From Halopseudomonas pelagia CL-AP6 (GTDB lineage Bacteria > Pseudomonadota > Gammaproteobacteria > Pseudomonadales > Pseudomonadaceae): a stretch of 64,000 nucleotides of DNA. The notes below the pieces were generated by a model that had not been told where the DNA came from, ran no database searches, and saw only the letters and a program-made list of their open reading frames with translations. Shown piece by piece: positions 34,427-43,404 of this stretch (positions are counted from its first letter, which is position 1; each line of letters begins with the position of its first letter). Made by a program: the position numbers and the translations under genes. The stretch is taken from the NCBI RefSeq assembly GCF_000410875.1, contig NZ_AROI01000022.1, forward strand, positions 25,997 to 89,996, in the 5' to 3' direction.

Positions 34427-35341
34427 ATGCAACTGGCAATGCTTCGCCGCATCAGTCGTAGCGCTTTCTTTATCCTCTTTCTGTTGGCGCCTGTGCTGGA
34501 TCTGTTTCGTCTCGATCTAAGCAGGGGCCATTTTGTTTTTCTGACCATGGACTGGACCCTGGGGCTTGATCCCCAGACCAGCGCCCTGGATCCCTCCGCC
34601 ATCACCCTGCACCTGCTGCTGCGTCTGGGCTTGCCCGTTCTGCTCACGCTCGGCGTACTACTCTGGGTGGTCTGGCGCTGGGGCCGCCTGTATTGCGGCT
34701 GGTTGTGCCCGCATTTCTCGATGGTCGAATGGATCGACGCCATCATGGCCCGCTGGCTCGGCCGGCGTTCCGTCTGGGAGCCGCCTTCAGCACCGCGTCG
34801 GGCTGGCGCGCGCCTGGTCATGAGCGTGGTGGTGCTGGGCGGATCGGCATTGTGGGCCGTTACGCTACTTACCTACCTGGTGCCGCCCATCCCGCTATGG
34901 ACTGGTCTGTTCAGCCTGAACCTGCCGGCCTGGCAGTGGTTTTTCATCGGCATCGGCACCGCCCTGTTCTGCATCGAGTTTGCCCTGGCGCGGCATTTTT
35001 TCTGCAAGTACGGCTGCGCCGTGGGCATCTTCCAGAGCCTGATCTGGGCAGTGAACCGTCGCGCTATGGTCATCGGTTTCAAGCGCGAACGTGCGCGTGA
35101 TTGCCGTGACTGCAATGCCTGCGACCGGGCCTGCCCGATGCGCCTGCCGCCACGCGGCATGAAGCGCCACAAGATTACCTGCACCCAATGCGGCGTCTGC
35201 GTGCAGACCTGCCAGCAGGTCCAGGCCAACAATCCCGATGGCGCACTGTTGCACTGGGTCAGCGGTGACGCGGCAGTGAAGATAGACAAGCAACCAGGTA
35301 GCCACATCGCAGCTCGCATCCCTATTCTGGAAAAGGATTAG
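34427..35341 (+). CDS. NapH/CcoG-like membrane polyferredoxin
   Basis: 304 residues with four or more TM helices and two kinds of Cys motifs. CGWLCPH and CKYGCAVG are the membrane-embedded CxxxC pairs seen in NapH/NosR, and a C-terminal ferredoxin domain has CRDCNACDRACPM plus CTQCGVCVQTCQQ for two 4Fe-4S clusters. It could move electrons across or along the membrane, or assist metal-centre assembly. It starts a group with norD (4-bp gap), so a role in nitric oxide reductase biogenesis is suggested; it is not part of the classical P. aeruginosa nor cluster. Confidence 0.75.
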   Translation: MQLAMLRRISRSAFFILFLLAPVLDLFRLDLSRGHFVFLTMDWTLGLDPQTSALDPSAITLHLLLRLGLPVLLTLGVLLWVVWRWGRLYCGWLCPHFSMVEWIDAIMARWLGRRSVWEPPSAPRRAGARLVMSVVVLGGSALWAVTLLTYLVPPIPLWTGLFSLNLPAWQWFFIGIGTALFCIEFALARHFFCKYGCAVGIFQSLIWAVNRRAMVIGFKRERARDCRDCNACDRACPMRLPPRGMKRHKITCTQCGVCVQTCQQVQANNPDGALLHWVSGDAAVKIDKQPGSHIAARIPILEKD

Positions 35342-35345
35342 CACC

Positions 35346-37184
35346 ATGGAAGAATTTGTCGGCATGCGCTGGCACAATCTGATCAACCGATTGGCCCGCA
35401 CCAGTTATCCCGAAGCCCAGGTGCGCCTGGAAGACGAAGGCCCGCGGTTGGCCATGGTATTCCGTGCACTGGGCGGTGATCCTGGCCTGGTCATCAAAGC
35501 CGCCACCGAACGCGCGCTGAAACCCCCGCGTCACTGGCTGGAAAAAATTGCCGGTACCGGCCGCCAGTACGCACTGGCCTGGCGTGACGAGGACAGCGTT
35601 CGGCTGCCGCCAGTGATTCAGGCTTATCCTGAGCGCGAGCTTAACCGCGACCTGTACCTGTGGTTAATTGCACTGGCCAGCCAGGCCAGCACCCCGGAAC
35701 CGGACCAATGGCTGCAGTGGAATCAGCAACAGGTGCTGCTAACGCTTCAGCGTTTTCCCGGTTTGGGTCCGCTGTACCAACGCCTGGCCTGGGGCCTGGT
35801 GGCGGTGCGCCCGTCACTCGATAGCCTGAATGCCGCCCAGCAGCGCCGCGAGCGCTGCCTGCGCACAGCCATCCTTGAACCGGGCAGCCAACAGGCTCTG
35901 CCCGTCGCCGATGGCGACAGCCTGCCCGTGCCCTTGTGGCTGTATCCATCCCTGCACCCGGCCAAGGCGGCCGTATCGAGACAGGATGGGGGTAGCGATG
36001 TGAGTAACGGCGGGCTCAAGCCGAAGCAAGGCAAGGGCCGCAAACGCGCAGAATTTATCGATGACATCGATGGCAAGGATGGGCTGATCGTATTCCGCCT
36101 GGAGAGTCTGTTTTCCTGGTCGGAGTTCGTACCTGTCGACCGCACCCTGGACGACAGTGAGGATGACGAAGCCGACCGTGTCGCAGAAGATCTCGATCAC
36201 CTCAGCCTATCCCGCCACGGTGACGCCGGTGCTTCACGCTTGAAGCTGGACCTGGATCTACCCAGCGCAGCAGAGGACGACATTCCCCTGGGCGCCGGCA
36301 TGCTACTGCCCGAATGGGACTGGCGCAAACAGCTGATGGTACCGCGCTATTGCCGGGTTATTCCGATGCTACCCAAGGATGCCACGCCATGCGCCCTGCC
36401 CGACCGCCTGCAAGCAATGGGTCAGCAACTGCGACGGCGCTTTGAAGTGCTGCGCCCGCAACAGGCCTGGAACAAACGTCAGCCAAGCGGTCCGACGCTG
36501 GATCTGGAAGCCTGCATCGATTTTGCTTCAGCCCGGCAACGCGGGCTGGCTAGCGCACAGCCAGCGCTGTGGCGTCAGCAAGCCGCGCAGCACCGGGACT
36601 TGGCTTGTCTGGTACTGGCAGATCTTTCTCTGTCGACCGAGGCCTACGCCGACAATGAACATCAGGTGATCGACGTGGTGCGCGACAGCATGCACCTGCT
36701 GGGTGAAGCGCTGGACGCCGGAAACGATGCCTTTGCGATGTATGGGTTTTCCTCCAAACGCCGTGACCATGTGCGCTTTAGCGTGATCAAGAACTTCGCT
36801 GAGCCCTGGGGCGAGCCCGTGCATGGGCGCATTCAGGCCTTGCGGCCAGGCTACTACACGCGCATGGGCGCAGCGATTCGTCAGGCCACCGAAATTCTCA
36901 AGGAGCAACCCGCCGAGCAGCGGCTGCTACTGTTACTGACCGACGGCAAGCCCAACGACCTGGATCTGTACGAAGGCCGCTACGGCATGGAAGATACCCG
37001 CCATGCACTGTTGGAAGCGCGCAAGGCCGGCCTGGAGCCATTCTGCGTGACGATCGATCAGCAGGCTGCCGATTACCTTCCGTATCTGTTCGGCCCACAG
37101 CGCTTTCATTTGCTGCACAACGCAGCCGAACTACCCACGCTGCTGCCACGTCTGTACCTGTTGTTGACCGGGAGGACGCCATGA
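35346..37184 (+). CDS. norD: nitric oxide reductase activation protein NorD
   Basis: 612-residue cytoplasmic protein with a C-terminal von Willebrand A domain (about 415-610). The MIDAS motif is DLSLST, followed by the conserved GFSSKRRDHVRF and TDGKPNDLDLYEGRYG stretches. NorD acts with the AAA+ ATPase NirQ/NorQ to activate NorCB. An acidic region (about 255-300) is typical of NorD. Its stop overlaps the next start by 4 bp. Confidence 0.95.
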   Translation: MEEFVGMRWHNLINRLARTSYPEAQVRLEDEGPRLAMVFRALGGDPGLVIKAATERALKPPRHWLEKIAGTGRQYALAWRDEDSVRLPPVIQAYPERELNRDLYLWLIALASQASTPEPDQWLQWNQQQVLLTLQRFPGLGPLYQRLAWGLVAVRPSLDSLNAAQQRRERCLRTAILEPGSQQALPVADGDSLPVPLWLYPSLHPAKAAVSRQDGGSDVSNGGLKPKQGKGRKRAEFIDDIDGKDGLIVFRLESLFSWSEFVPVDRTLDDSEDDEADRVAEDLDHLSLSRHGDAGASRLKLDLDLPSAAEDDIPLGAGMLLPEWDWRKQLMVPRYCRVIPMLPKDATPCALPDRLQAMGQQLRRRFEVLRPQQAWNKRQPSGPTLDLEACIDFASARQRGLASAQPALWRQQAAQHRDLACLVLADLSLSTEAYADNEHQVIDVVRDSMHLLGEALDAGNDAFAMYGFSSKRRDHVRFSVIKNFAEPWGEPVHGRIQALRPGYYTRMGAAIRQATEILKEQPAEQRLLLLLTDGKPNDLDLYEGRYGMEDTRHALLEARKAGLEPFCVTIDQQAADYLPYLFGPQRFHLLHNAAELPTLLPRLYLLLTGRTP

Positions 37185-37786
37185 CCGCAATGCAGCGTCT
37201 GCCCATTGTTCACTCCACAGTCGCCGCCCGCGAGCTACCCGGCGACCTGGCGATGTGGTGTTTTATTCTTGCCGAACTGGCGGTATTTGCACTGCTACTG
37301 GGTAGCATGGCCTACGTGCGCGGCAGATGGCCGGAGATGTTCAGTGCTGGTGTCGCTACCCTGCATCCGCTCGCCGGACTGGTCAATACGCTGGCCCTGC
37401 TCACCGGCAGCTATTGGGTCGCCAAGGGCGTAGCCGCCCTGCGCCAGGGCCGATCCGCACAGGTGGCCTGGTGGTTCCGGGCGGGCGCAGCCAGCGGCTT
37501 GTTCTACTTGGTGGTCAAGGGCCTGGAGTACCAGCAAATGTTCAGTGCCGGTTACAACCTGCGCACCAATACCTTCTACTTTTTCTATTTCTTCACCACC
37601 TTCTTCCATCTGATGCACGTAGTGCTGGGGATGGTCATCCTCCTGGTCGTGGCGGCGCGTTTCCAGCGCGGAGCTTATCCTTCAGGTGCTACGCGGCAAA
37701 TGGCGGCAGAGTCGGCAGCCAGTTACTGGCATATGGTCGATCTGGTCTGGTTGATGTTGTTCCCATTGCTCTATGTATTGCCTTGA
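37181..37786 (+). CDS. norE: NorE, cytochrome c oxidase subunit III-like protein
   Basis: 201 residues with five TM helices and the subunit III pattern GDLAMWCFILAELAVFALLL near the N-terminus, KGLEYQQMF (about 108-116), FYFFYFFTTFFHLMHVVLGM (about 131-150) and the C-terminal YWHMVDLVWLMLFPLLY. NorE assists full nitric oxide reductase activity in denitrifiers. It overlaps norD by 4 bp. Confidence 0.9.
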   Translation: MTAMQRLPIVHSTVAARELPGDLAMWCFILAELAVFALLLGSMAYVRGRWPEMFSAGVATLHPLAGLVNTLALLTGSYWVAKGVAALRQGRSAQVAWWFRAGAASGLFYLVVKGLEYQQMFSAGYNLRTNTFYFFYFFTTFFHLMHVVLGMVILLVVAARFQRGAYPSGATRQMAAESAASYWHMVDLVWLMLFPLLYVLP

Positions 37787-37794
37787 GGTGAACC

Positions 37795-38049
37795 ATGACG
37801 CATAGACTGACGCTAAGCTGGCTGAGCCTCCTGGCGCTGACACTGCTTGGCTGGTGGCTCGGGCACCAGCCGACACTCGCGCTGATCCAGGGAGAGTGGC
37901 TGTTATGGGCCGTTCTGGTATTGAGCGCAGTGAAAGGCCAGTGGCTGATCGATCACTTCATGGGGATGAAAACGGCGCCCATGGGGTTGCGCCTGGCTGT
38001 CAGCGGCTGGCTGCTGGCAGTGCTTGCCGCAATGGCCCTTTTCCTTTGA
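37795..38049 (+). CDS. norF: NorF-like small membrane protein (oxidase subunit IV type)
   Basis: 84 residues with three TM helices (about 6-24, 32-50, 63-83) and the subunit IV-type KGQWLIDHFMGMKTAP loop. Encoded 8 bp after norE, as norF or PA0522-type genes are in other denitrifiers. Function in nitric oxide reductase assembly or stability is inferred from position. Confidence 0.75.
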   Translation: MTHRLTLSWLSLLALTLLGWWLGHQPTLALIQGEWLLWAVLVLSAVKGQWLIDHFMGMKTAPMGLRLAVSGWLLAVLAAMALFL

Positions 38050-38173
38050 ATCCCCGTCCCGCAATGTCTGGTTATACAAGGAGGCGCGATGCAGACACTT
38101 TAACCTTTCCAAATAGGCAATTGATGATATTACTGGTTGTGAAAACACCCAATAAAGACATGATGAGGAAATA

Positions 38174-38491
38174 ATGATGCTGAAAGTTTTATTTGCTTCG
38201 ACCCTGCTTACCCTTGGCATGACCGGGATGGTCCAGGCCGCTGGCGATGCCGCTGCGGGCGCAGGAAAGTCAGCCGTATGCACCGCCTGCCATGGCGCGG
38301 ACGGTATCGGCCTGGTGCCGATCTATCCGAACCTGAAGGGTCAACAAGTGGCTTACCTGGAGTCTTCCCTGAAGGCTTACCGAGAGGGCCAGCGCACGGG
38401 CGGCAACGCTGCCATCATGACGCCGATGGCCAAGAACCTGAGTGATGAGGATATTGCCGATCTGGCCGCCTACTACGGCGCCATGAAGTAA
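38174..38491 (+). CDS. periplasmic class I cytochrome c
   Basis: 105-residue monohaem cytochrome c. A cleavable signal peptide ends VQAA-GD (about 23). The haem site is C36-TA-C39-H40 and the Met ligand lies in AAIMTPMAKNL (about 80). It resembles cytochrome c4/c5-type donors of about 80 residues and may carry electrons to NorC or a nitrite reductase encoded elsewhere. GAGGAA precedes two adjacent ATGs (38174, 38177); either may be used. The preceding 124 bp has an orphan TTGAT without a matching second half. Confidence 0.85.
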   Translation: MMLKVLFASTLLTLGMTGMVQAAGDAAAGAGKSAVCTACHGADGIGLVPIYPNLKGQQVAYLESSLKAYREGQRTGGNAAIMTPMAKNLSDEDIADLAAYYGAMK

Positions 38492-38509
38492 GGATCTAAC
38501 CGCAAGACC

Positions 38510-38551
38510 ACGCTGAGACACCATCGCAACTGCGGTGGTGCATCTCAGCGT
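38510..38551. terminator. long hairpin between convergent cytochrome c and moaA
   Basis: ACGCTGAGA/TCTCAGCGT outer arms and ACCATCGC/GCGGTGGT inner arms give a long interrupted stem in the 59-bp gap between two converging genes. No T-run, so it may stop transcription from both sides with rho or protect 3' ends. Confidence 0.5.
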
Positions 38552-39546
38552 CATCCCCCGGTTGCATTCATAAACCGGACAATCTGAACCTCGCCATCTG
38601 CAGAAAAATCATGATGTGCGGGCTTGCTTTGCAGGGCCTTGGCCAAAGCGGCCTGCAAGGGCACATCAGTGGTTGGGTGGCGCCGCACCAACGCGCGCAT
38701 GTCGATGGAATTCTCCTGCCCCAGACACAACAACAGACGCCCCTCGGCGGTCATTCGCACACGGTTACAGGTTGCGCAGAAGTTATGCGAGTGCGGAGAG
38801 ATGAAACCGATGCGGCTGCGCGGGTATCCTTCGACCCGGACATAGCGCGCTGGCCCTCCAGAGTTGTCAGTACTGTCGAGCAATTGATAACGCTGGGCGA
38901 TCACGGCTCGCACTTCGTCACTGGAACAGAAAGATTCACCCCGCGAACGACCCACATGACCCAGCGGCATTTCTTCGATAAAGGTGATATCCAGCTCACG
39001 CGCCAACGCATAATCCACCAGCGCCGGTATCTCGTCCGCATTGCGCCCTTTCATCACCACCACATTGAGCTTGATGCGCTCGAATCCGGCATTACGCGCG
39101 GCATCGATACCGTCAAGCACCTGCTGCAGTTCGCCGGTTCGGGTGATAGCGCGGAATTTTGCTGGGTCCAGACTATCGAGACTGATATTCAGGCGCTTGA
39201 CGCCAGCATCTGCCAACGGTTGCGCCAGCTTGCCCAATTGCGAGCCGTTGGTGGTCATCACCAGTTCGCGCAAGCCAGGCAGCGCGCTGATGCTAGCGCA
39301 CAGTTCAACTATGCCGCGGCGAACCAGGGGCTCGCCCCCGGTCAGGCGGATTTTCTTCACCCCCTGGGCGACAAACAGCGCCGCCAAGCGCTGCATCTCC
39401 TCCAGGGTGAGCACCTGTTGCCGAGGCAAAAAAGTCATATCCTCGGCCATGCAATAGACACAACGGAAATCACAGCGATCAGTCACCGACATACGCAGGT
39501 AATCGATGCGTCGACCCAGTCCGTCTATCAATTGTGTATCGGCCAT
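38551..39546 (-). CDS. moaA: GTP 3',8-cyclase MoaA
   Basis: Radical SAM enzyme for the first step of molybdenum cofactor synthesis, with MoaC. 331 residues: N-terminal cluster C25-DFR-C29-VY-C32, [11 protein letters not shown] motif, and the C-terminal cluster in [11 protein letters not shown] plus LLLCLG. Unusually it lacks the C-terminal double Gly (ends NATGG, so a GG is present). ATG 39546 has GGGG 7 nt upstream; the longer frame to 39615 lacks a site. As in P. aeruginosa it closes the nar operon, 10 bp after the parvulin gene. Confidence 0.95.
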   Translation of the reverse strand: MADTQLIDGLGRRIDYLRMSVTDRCDFRCVYCMAEDMTFLPRQQVLTLEEMQRLAALFVAQGVKKIRLTGGEPLVRRGIVELCASISALPGLRELVMTTNGSQLGKLAQPLADAGVKRLNISLDSLDPAKFRAITRTGELQQVLDGIDAARNAGFERIKLNVVVMKGRNADEIPALVDYALARELDITFIEEMPLGHVGRSRGESFCSSDEVRAVIAQRYQLLDSTDNSGGPARYVRVEGYPRSRIGFISPHSHNFCATCNRVRMTAEGRLLLCLGQENSIDMRALVRRHPTTDVPLQAALAKALQSKPAHHDFSADGEVQIVRFMNATGG

Positions 39547-39556
39547 GACTTTTCCC

Positions 39557-40375
39557 CTATTGCAGCAGTGGTGACGCGGCTCCGCGCATGACGATGCCCT
39601 CGATACCCGCCTCACCTATCAGCGTCTCGATGTACTGTACCACGGCTTTTTGCCAAACTCGTTCAGCCAATTCGGCCTGAATACTGTCTCTGACCAGCTC
39701 GAAGGGCAATTGTCTTCCATCGATTCGCTGGTCTACCAGGACGATATGAAAGCCATAGCGCGACTCCAGTGGCTGGCCGGCCAGACCTTCATCCAGGCGC
39801 AGTAGTTGGCGTTCAAATTCTGCCACCGTTTGCCCCGAACTGATCTGCCCCAAGGCTCCGCCCTGCTCTTTTGACGGGCAGTCCGAGTACTGCGTGGCAA
39901 ACTCGGCGAAACGGCCGGGCTTGTCACGCAGTTGGTTGAGTAATGTTAGCGCCTGCTCACGGGTGCGGCTGCGCCCGGCAACATCATCCGGCGCAACCGC
40001 CAACAGAATATGCCTGGCTGCCACTAGTGGCGCCGAACTGAAGCGCTCTTGGTTGGACTGATAGAACTGCTCGAGAGCCTGCTCATCGACGGCAGGCACC
40101 TGTACTTCCAGTTCCAGCAGCCCGCGAATCAGCGCTTCCTCGTCAGTCTCATCGGCCCGATTGAACACTTCAACCCCTAGATACGCCGCGCGCTGCTCCA
40201 ACAGCTCGCGGATAACCAGCGCCTGTGCGGCAAGAAAAATCGCCTCCTCGCGGGTGTCGGCCGGGTGGTATTGCATCTCCTGGGCGATGGCTTGCGGATC
40301 AAGCGGCACACCGTTAATGCTTACCCGTGGCCACTCCTGCCGAGTGCTGCTGGCAATAATGCTGTCGGTGCTCAT
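39557..40375 (-). CDS. parvulin-type peptidyl-prolyl isomerase (NifM-like) of the nar operon
   Basis: 272 residues: N-terminal helical chaperone-like domain (about 15-115) and a parvulin domain (about 118-225) with [30 protein letters not shown] and [17 protein letters not shown] segments and [12 protein letters not shown]. No signal peptide, so cytoplasmic. In pseudomonads this gene follows narI (PA3871 type) and is thought to help fold or assemble nitrate reductase. Its start overlaps the narI stop (ATGA). Confidence 0.9.
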   Translation of the reverse strand: MSTDSIIASSTRQEWPRVSINGVPLDPQAIAQEMQYHPADTREEAIFLAAQALVIRELLEQRAAYLGVEVFNRADETDEEALIRGLLELEVQVPAVDEQALEQFYQSNQERFSSAPLVAARHILLAVAPDDVAGRSRTREQALTLLNQLRDKPGRFAEFATQYSDCPSKEQGGALGQISSGQTVAEFERQLLRLDEGLAGQPLESRYGFHIVLVDQRIDGRQLPFELVRDSIQAELAERVWQKAVVQYIETLIGEAGIEGIVMRGAASPLLQ

Positions 40376-41109
40376 GATTGCTCCTTGGTGCCCGCAGCGG
40401 GACGGACGGAGGCCGCCCTTGAGGGCGAGGACGCTTTGAGTCTGACGATCTGGTAGCTGCGGCCCAAATACCAGACCGGAGCACTGATCATATGCACCAG
40501 GCGGGTGAACGGGAACAACACGAACAGACTCAAGCCGAGAAATACATGCAGCTTGTAGATCAGCCCAACCGGCTCGATGGCCGCCGCGCCCAGCAGCGGC
40601 TGCAGGGTCAGCGTGTACTGTGCCCAGTTCGCCAGCATGACCATCACGGAACCATCCAGATGCTGCACGGAGAAGAAGATGCTGGTCAGGCCGAGCAGCA
40701 ATTGCGCCAGCAGTACCCAGAGGATCATGATGTCGGAAAAGCTCGACTGCACCCGTACCCGCGGATTAGTCATGCGCCGATGCAGCAGCATCACCAGGCC
40801 AATCAAACACAAGATGCCGAAAAAGCCGCCCGAGACGATCGCCAGCATTTGCTTGCCAGAGGTACTGATCACATGGTGATAGATGGACTCCGGGATCAGC
40901 AAGCCGACAAAGTGACCGGCAAAGATAAACAGGATACCAACATGGAACAGGTTGCTGGCCAGACGCATGCCCTTGTTGCCCATGAGCTGACTTGAATGGG
41001 CCTTCCAGGTGTACTGGGACAGGTCAAAGCGCGCCCAGCTGCCAATAATGAAGACCGCCAGAGCGACATAAGGGTAGACCCCGAACAACAGAAAATTGAA
41101 GTTTGACAT
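40372..41109 (-). CDS. narI: respiratory nitrate reductase gamma subunit (cytochrome b) NarI
   Basis: Five-TM dihaem cytochrome b that takes electrons from quinol and passes them to NarH. 245 residues; family motifs include SWARFDLSQYTWKAHSSQL (about 23-41), HVGILFIFAGHFVGLLIP (about 56-73, haem His) and the C-terminal LHVFLGLSLFVLFPFTRLVH with the second pair of His. The C-terminal ~20 residues are an Ala/Ser-rich tail. Confidence 0.96.
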   Translation of the reverse strand: MSNFNFLLFGVYPYVALAVFIIGSWARFDLSQYTWKAHSSQLMGNKGMRLASNLFHVGILFIFAGHFVGLLIPESIYHHVISTSGKQMLAIVSGGFFGILCLIGLVMLLHRRMTNPRVRVQSSFSDIMILWVLLAQLLLGLTSIFFSVQHLDGSVMVMLANWAQYTLTLQPLLGAAAIEPVGLIYKLHVFLGLSLFVLFPFTRLVHMISAPVWYLGRSYQIVRLKASSPSRAASVRPAAGTKEQS

Positions 41110-41118
41110 GTCTGTCTC

Positions 41119-41853
41119 CTATGCCCTGCCAGCCGGCACGGCCTTGTCATTGAAATCCACCCAGTGCACCGGGACCGCTATTTCTTCCTTGGACTTGACG
41201 TTCGCTGGCCGGGTACCGCAAGCCGCAACGCTGTCGCCATTAAGAAAGGTCACCTGCTCCTCTTCCCATTCCTTATCGAGGGCCTCCAGGCTGTTGTCCG
41301 GAATTTCCTCGAGCACTTGCTCGCGAATCGCCGCCATCGCCAGCTCGGGAATGGTGCCAGCAATCTGTAGCAGGGCGCGGAAACAGGCGGCATAGTCCGA
41401 ACCGCGCTCTTCCAGCCGGCTGGCCAGCAGTGCCAGCAGGTGCTCGACTTCACCCAGTCCGGCGCGTGCCTCTTCGCCGTCACGGGTAGCGAGAAACTCC
41501 AGATACAGCGGGATGTAGTCCGGCAACTCCTTTACGCCGATGGCAAAACCAGCGCTTTCATACTGGGCCATCAGATCAACCATCGCCTGGCCACGGTCAC
41601 GGGATTCGCCGTGCACGTGTTCGAACAGCAGGAGCGACAGGTAGCGACCACGTTCAAATAGCTCGGTATAGGCTTCCTGCACGTCCAGCAGGTCGCTGCT
41701 GGCCAGATGGGTGAGCAGCCCAACCAGGTCCTGACGTTGCTCGGGGCTGATCTCGCGGGAGGCCAGAATGGCTTCCTCGAGCTCGGCGCGTGCCTGCTGC
41801 ACGGCTTCCACCGGATAATCCATCAGCAGGGAAATCACCTTGAGAATCTTCAT
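41119..41853 (-). CDS. narJ: nitrate reductase molybdenum cofactor assembly chaperone NarJ
   Basis: 244-residue cytoplasmic chaperone that holds NarG open for cofactor insertion. Helical TorD/NarJ fold with LKVISLLMDYP at the N-terminus, HVHGESRDRGQAM (about 91-103) and ELPDYIPLYLEFLA (about 118-131). GGAGG lies 7 nt before the ATG at 41853; the longer upstream frame runs into narH and is rejected. Confidence 0.96.
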   Translation of the reverse strand: MKILKVISLLMDYPVEAVQQARAELEEAILASREISPEQRQDLVGLLTHLASSDLLDVQEAYTELFERGRYLSLLLFEHVHGESRDRGQAMVDLMAQYESAGFAIGVKELPDYIPLYLEFLATRDGEEARAGLGEVEHLLALLASRLEERGSDYAACFRALLQIAGTIPELAMAAIREQVLEEIPDNSLEALDKEWEEEQVTFLNGDSVAACGTRPANVKSKEEIAVPVHWVDFNDKAVPAGRA

Positions 41854-41855
41854 AT

Positions 41856-43394
41856 TCACTCCTCCCAGAGCTGGACGGTTTTGAGCACATCCCGGCGGTT
41901 GGCTTTTTTGCCACCGAACATATTGGTATCGGAACTGCCGGAGCAGCCGCTGCCAAAGCTGAAGCCGCACCCGTTGCGTTCGGCGAACACTTCACTCAGC
42001 GCTTCCTCACGGTGCGCGGTGGGAATCACAAAACGGTCCTCGTAATTGGCAATCGCTAGGTAGCGGTACATATCTTCGGCTAACGCGCGGGTCAGACCCA
42101 CGTCCTCCAGCACCTGCAGATTCTCCACACCCTCGACCTGCTGCGAGCGTTTGTACACGCGCATGGCCAGCAGGCGCTTGAGCGCCAGTTTGACCGGCGC
42201 CTCGTCGCCTGCAGTCAACAGGTTGGCCAGATAACGCAGCGGAATGCGCAAGCTATCGACATCCGGCAGTATGCCGTTCATACCCACCTTGCCAGCCTCG
42301 GCGGCGTTCTGAATCGGCGATAGTGGCGGCACATACCAGACCATTGGCAGGGTGCGATATTCCGGGTGTAGCGGCAGCGCCAGACGCCAGTCAACCGCCA
42401 GTTTGTACACCGGAGAAGCCTGCGCAGCGTCGATGACGGACATCGGTACGCCATCGGCCAGCGCCTGCTCGATCACCGCCGGATCGTGGGGATCAAGGAA
42501 CAGGCCCAGCTGCTCTTCATACAGGTCCTGTTCGCTGGGCGTGCTGGCTACTTCATGGATGCGGTCGGCGTCATACAAGAGCACCCCGAGGTAACGGATG
42601 CGACCGACGCAGGTTTCCGAGCACACAGTGGGCATACCGGCTTCGATGCGCGGGTAGCAGAAGATGCATTTTTCCGACTTACCGCTCTTCCAGTTGAAGT
42701 AGATCTTCTTGTACGGGCAGCCACTAATACACATGCGCCAGCCGCGGCACTTCTCCTGGTCGATCAGCACGATGCCATCTTCCTCACGCTTGTAGATCGC
42801 ACCGCTCGGGCAAGCTGCGGCGCAGGTGGGATTCAGGCAGTGTTCGCACAGGCGCGGCAGGTACATCATGAAAGTATTTTCGTACTCGCCGTATATGTCC
42901 GCCTGGATCTGATCGAAGTTCTGATCCTTGCGTCGCTTGGCAAATTCAGTACCCAGAATTTCCTCCCAGTTGGGGCCCCACTCGATCTTCTCCATGCGCT
43001 TGCCACTGATCGCAGAGCGCGGCCGTGCAGTCGGTTGGTGCTTGGATGACGGCGCAGTGTGCAGATGCTGATAGTCGAAGTCGAAGGGTTCGTAATAATC
43101 ATCGATGGTCGGCATATCCGGGTTGGCGAAAATATTCGCCAGCACCCGAAACTTGCCACCAATACGCGGATTGATCGAGCCATCGGCATTGCGCTTCCAA
43201 CCGCCCTTCCACTTGGTCTGGTTCTCCCACTCTTTCGGGTAACCGATGCCAGGCTTGGTTTCGACGTTGTTGAACCAGGCGTATTCCATGCCCTCGCGAC
43301 TGGTCCAGACGTTTTTACAGGTGACCGAGCAGGTGTGGCAGCCGATGCACTTGTCCAGATTTAATACCATTCCTACTTGTGAACGAATTTTCAT
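41856..43394 (-). CDS. narH: respiratory nitrate reductase beta subunit NarH
   Basis: Electron-transfer subunit with four Fe-S clusters (three 4Fe-4S, one 3Fe-4S). 512 residues. Cys groups are at CIGCHTCSVTCKNVW (about 16-30), CEHCLNPTCAAACPSGA (about 184-200), CRGWRMCISGCPYKK with the Trp that marks the 3Fe-4S site, and CIFCYPRIEAG...CSETC. The start at MKIRSQVGMVLNLDKC follows GAGGAA; a longer open frame overlaps the narG end and is not used. Confidence 0.97.
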   Translation of the reverse strand: MKIRSQVGMVLNLDKCIGCHTCSVTCKNVWTSREGMEYAWFNNVETKPGIGYPKEWENQTKWKGGWKRNADGSINPRIGGKFRVLANIFANPDMPTIDDYYEPFDFDYQHLHTAPSSKHQPTARPRSAISGKRMEKIEWGPNWEEILGTEFAKRRKDQNFDQIQADIYGEYENTFMMYLPRLCEHCLNPTCAAACPSGAIYKREEDGIVLIDQEKCRGWRMCISGCPYKKIYFNWKSGKSEKCIFCYPRIEAGMPTVCSETCVGRIRYLGVLLYDADRIHEVASTPSEQDLYEEQLGLFLDPHDPAVIEQALADGVPMSVIDAAQASPVYKLAVDWRLALPLHPEYRTLPMVWYVPPLSPIQNAAEAGKVGMNGILPDVDSLRIPLRYLANLLTAGDEAPVKLALKRLLAMRVYKRSQQVEGVENLQVLEDVGLTRALAEDMYRYLAIANYEDRFVIPTAHREEALSEVFAERNGCGFSFGSGCSGSSDTNMFGGKKANRRDVLKTVQLWEE

Positions 43395-43404
43395 GGCCGG
43401 TTCC

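Noticed and set aside
38115..38135. TTGAT before the cytochrome c gene as an ANR/DNR box
   Set aside because: The second half-site is absent (TTACT instead of ATCAA).
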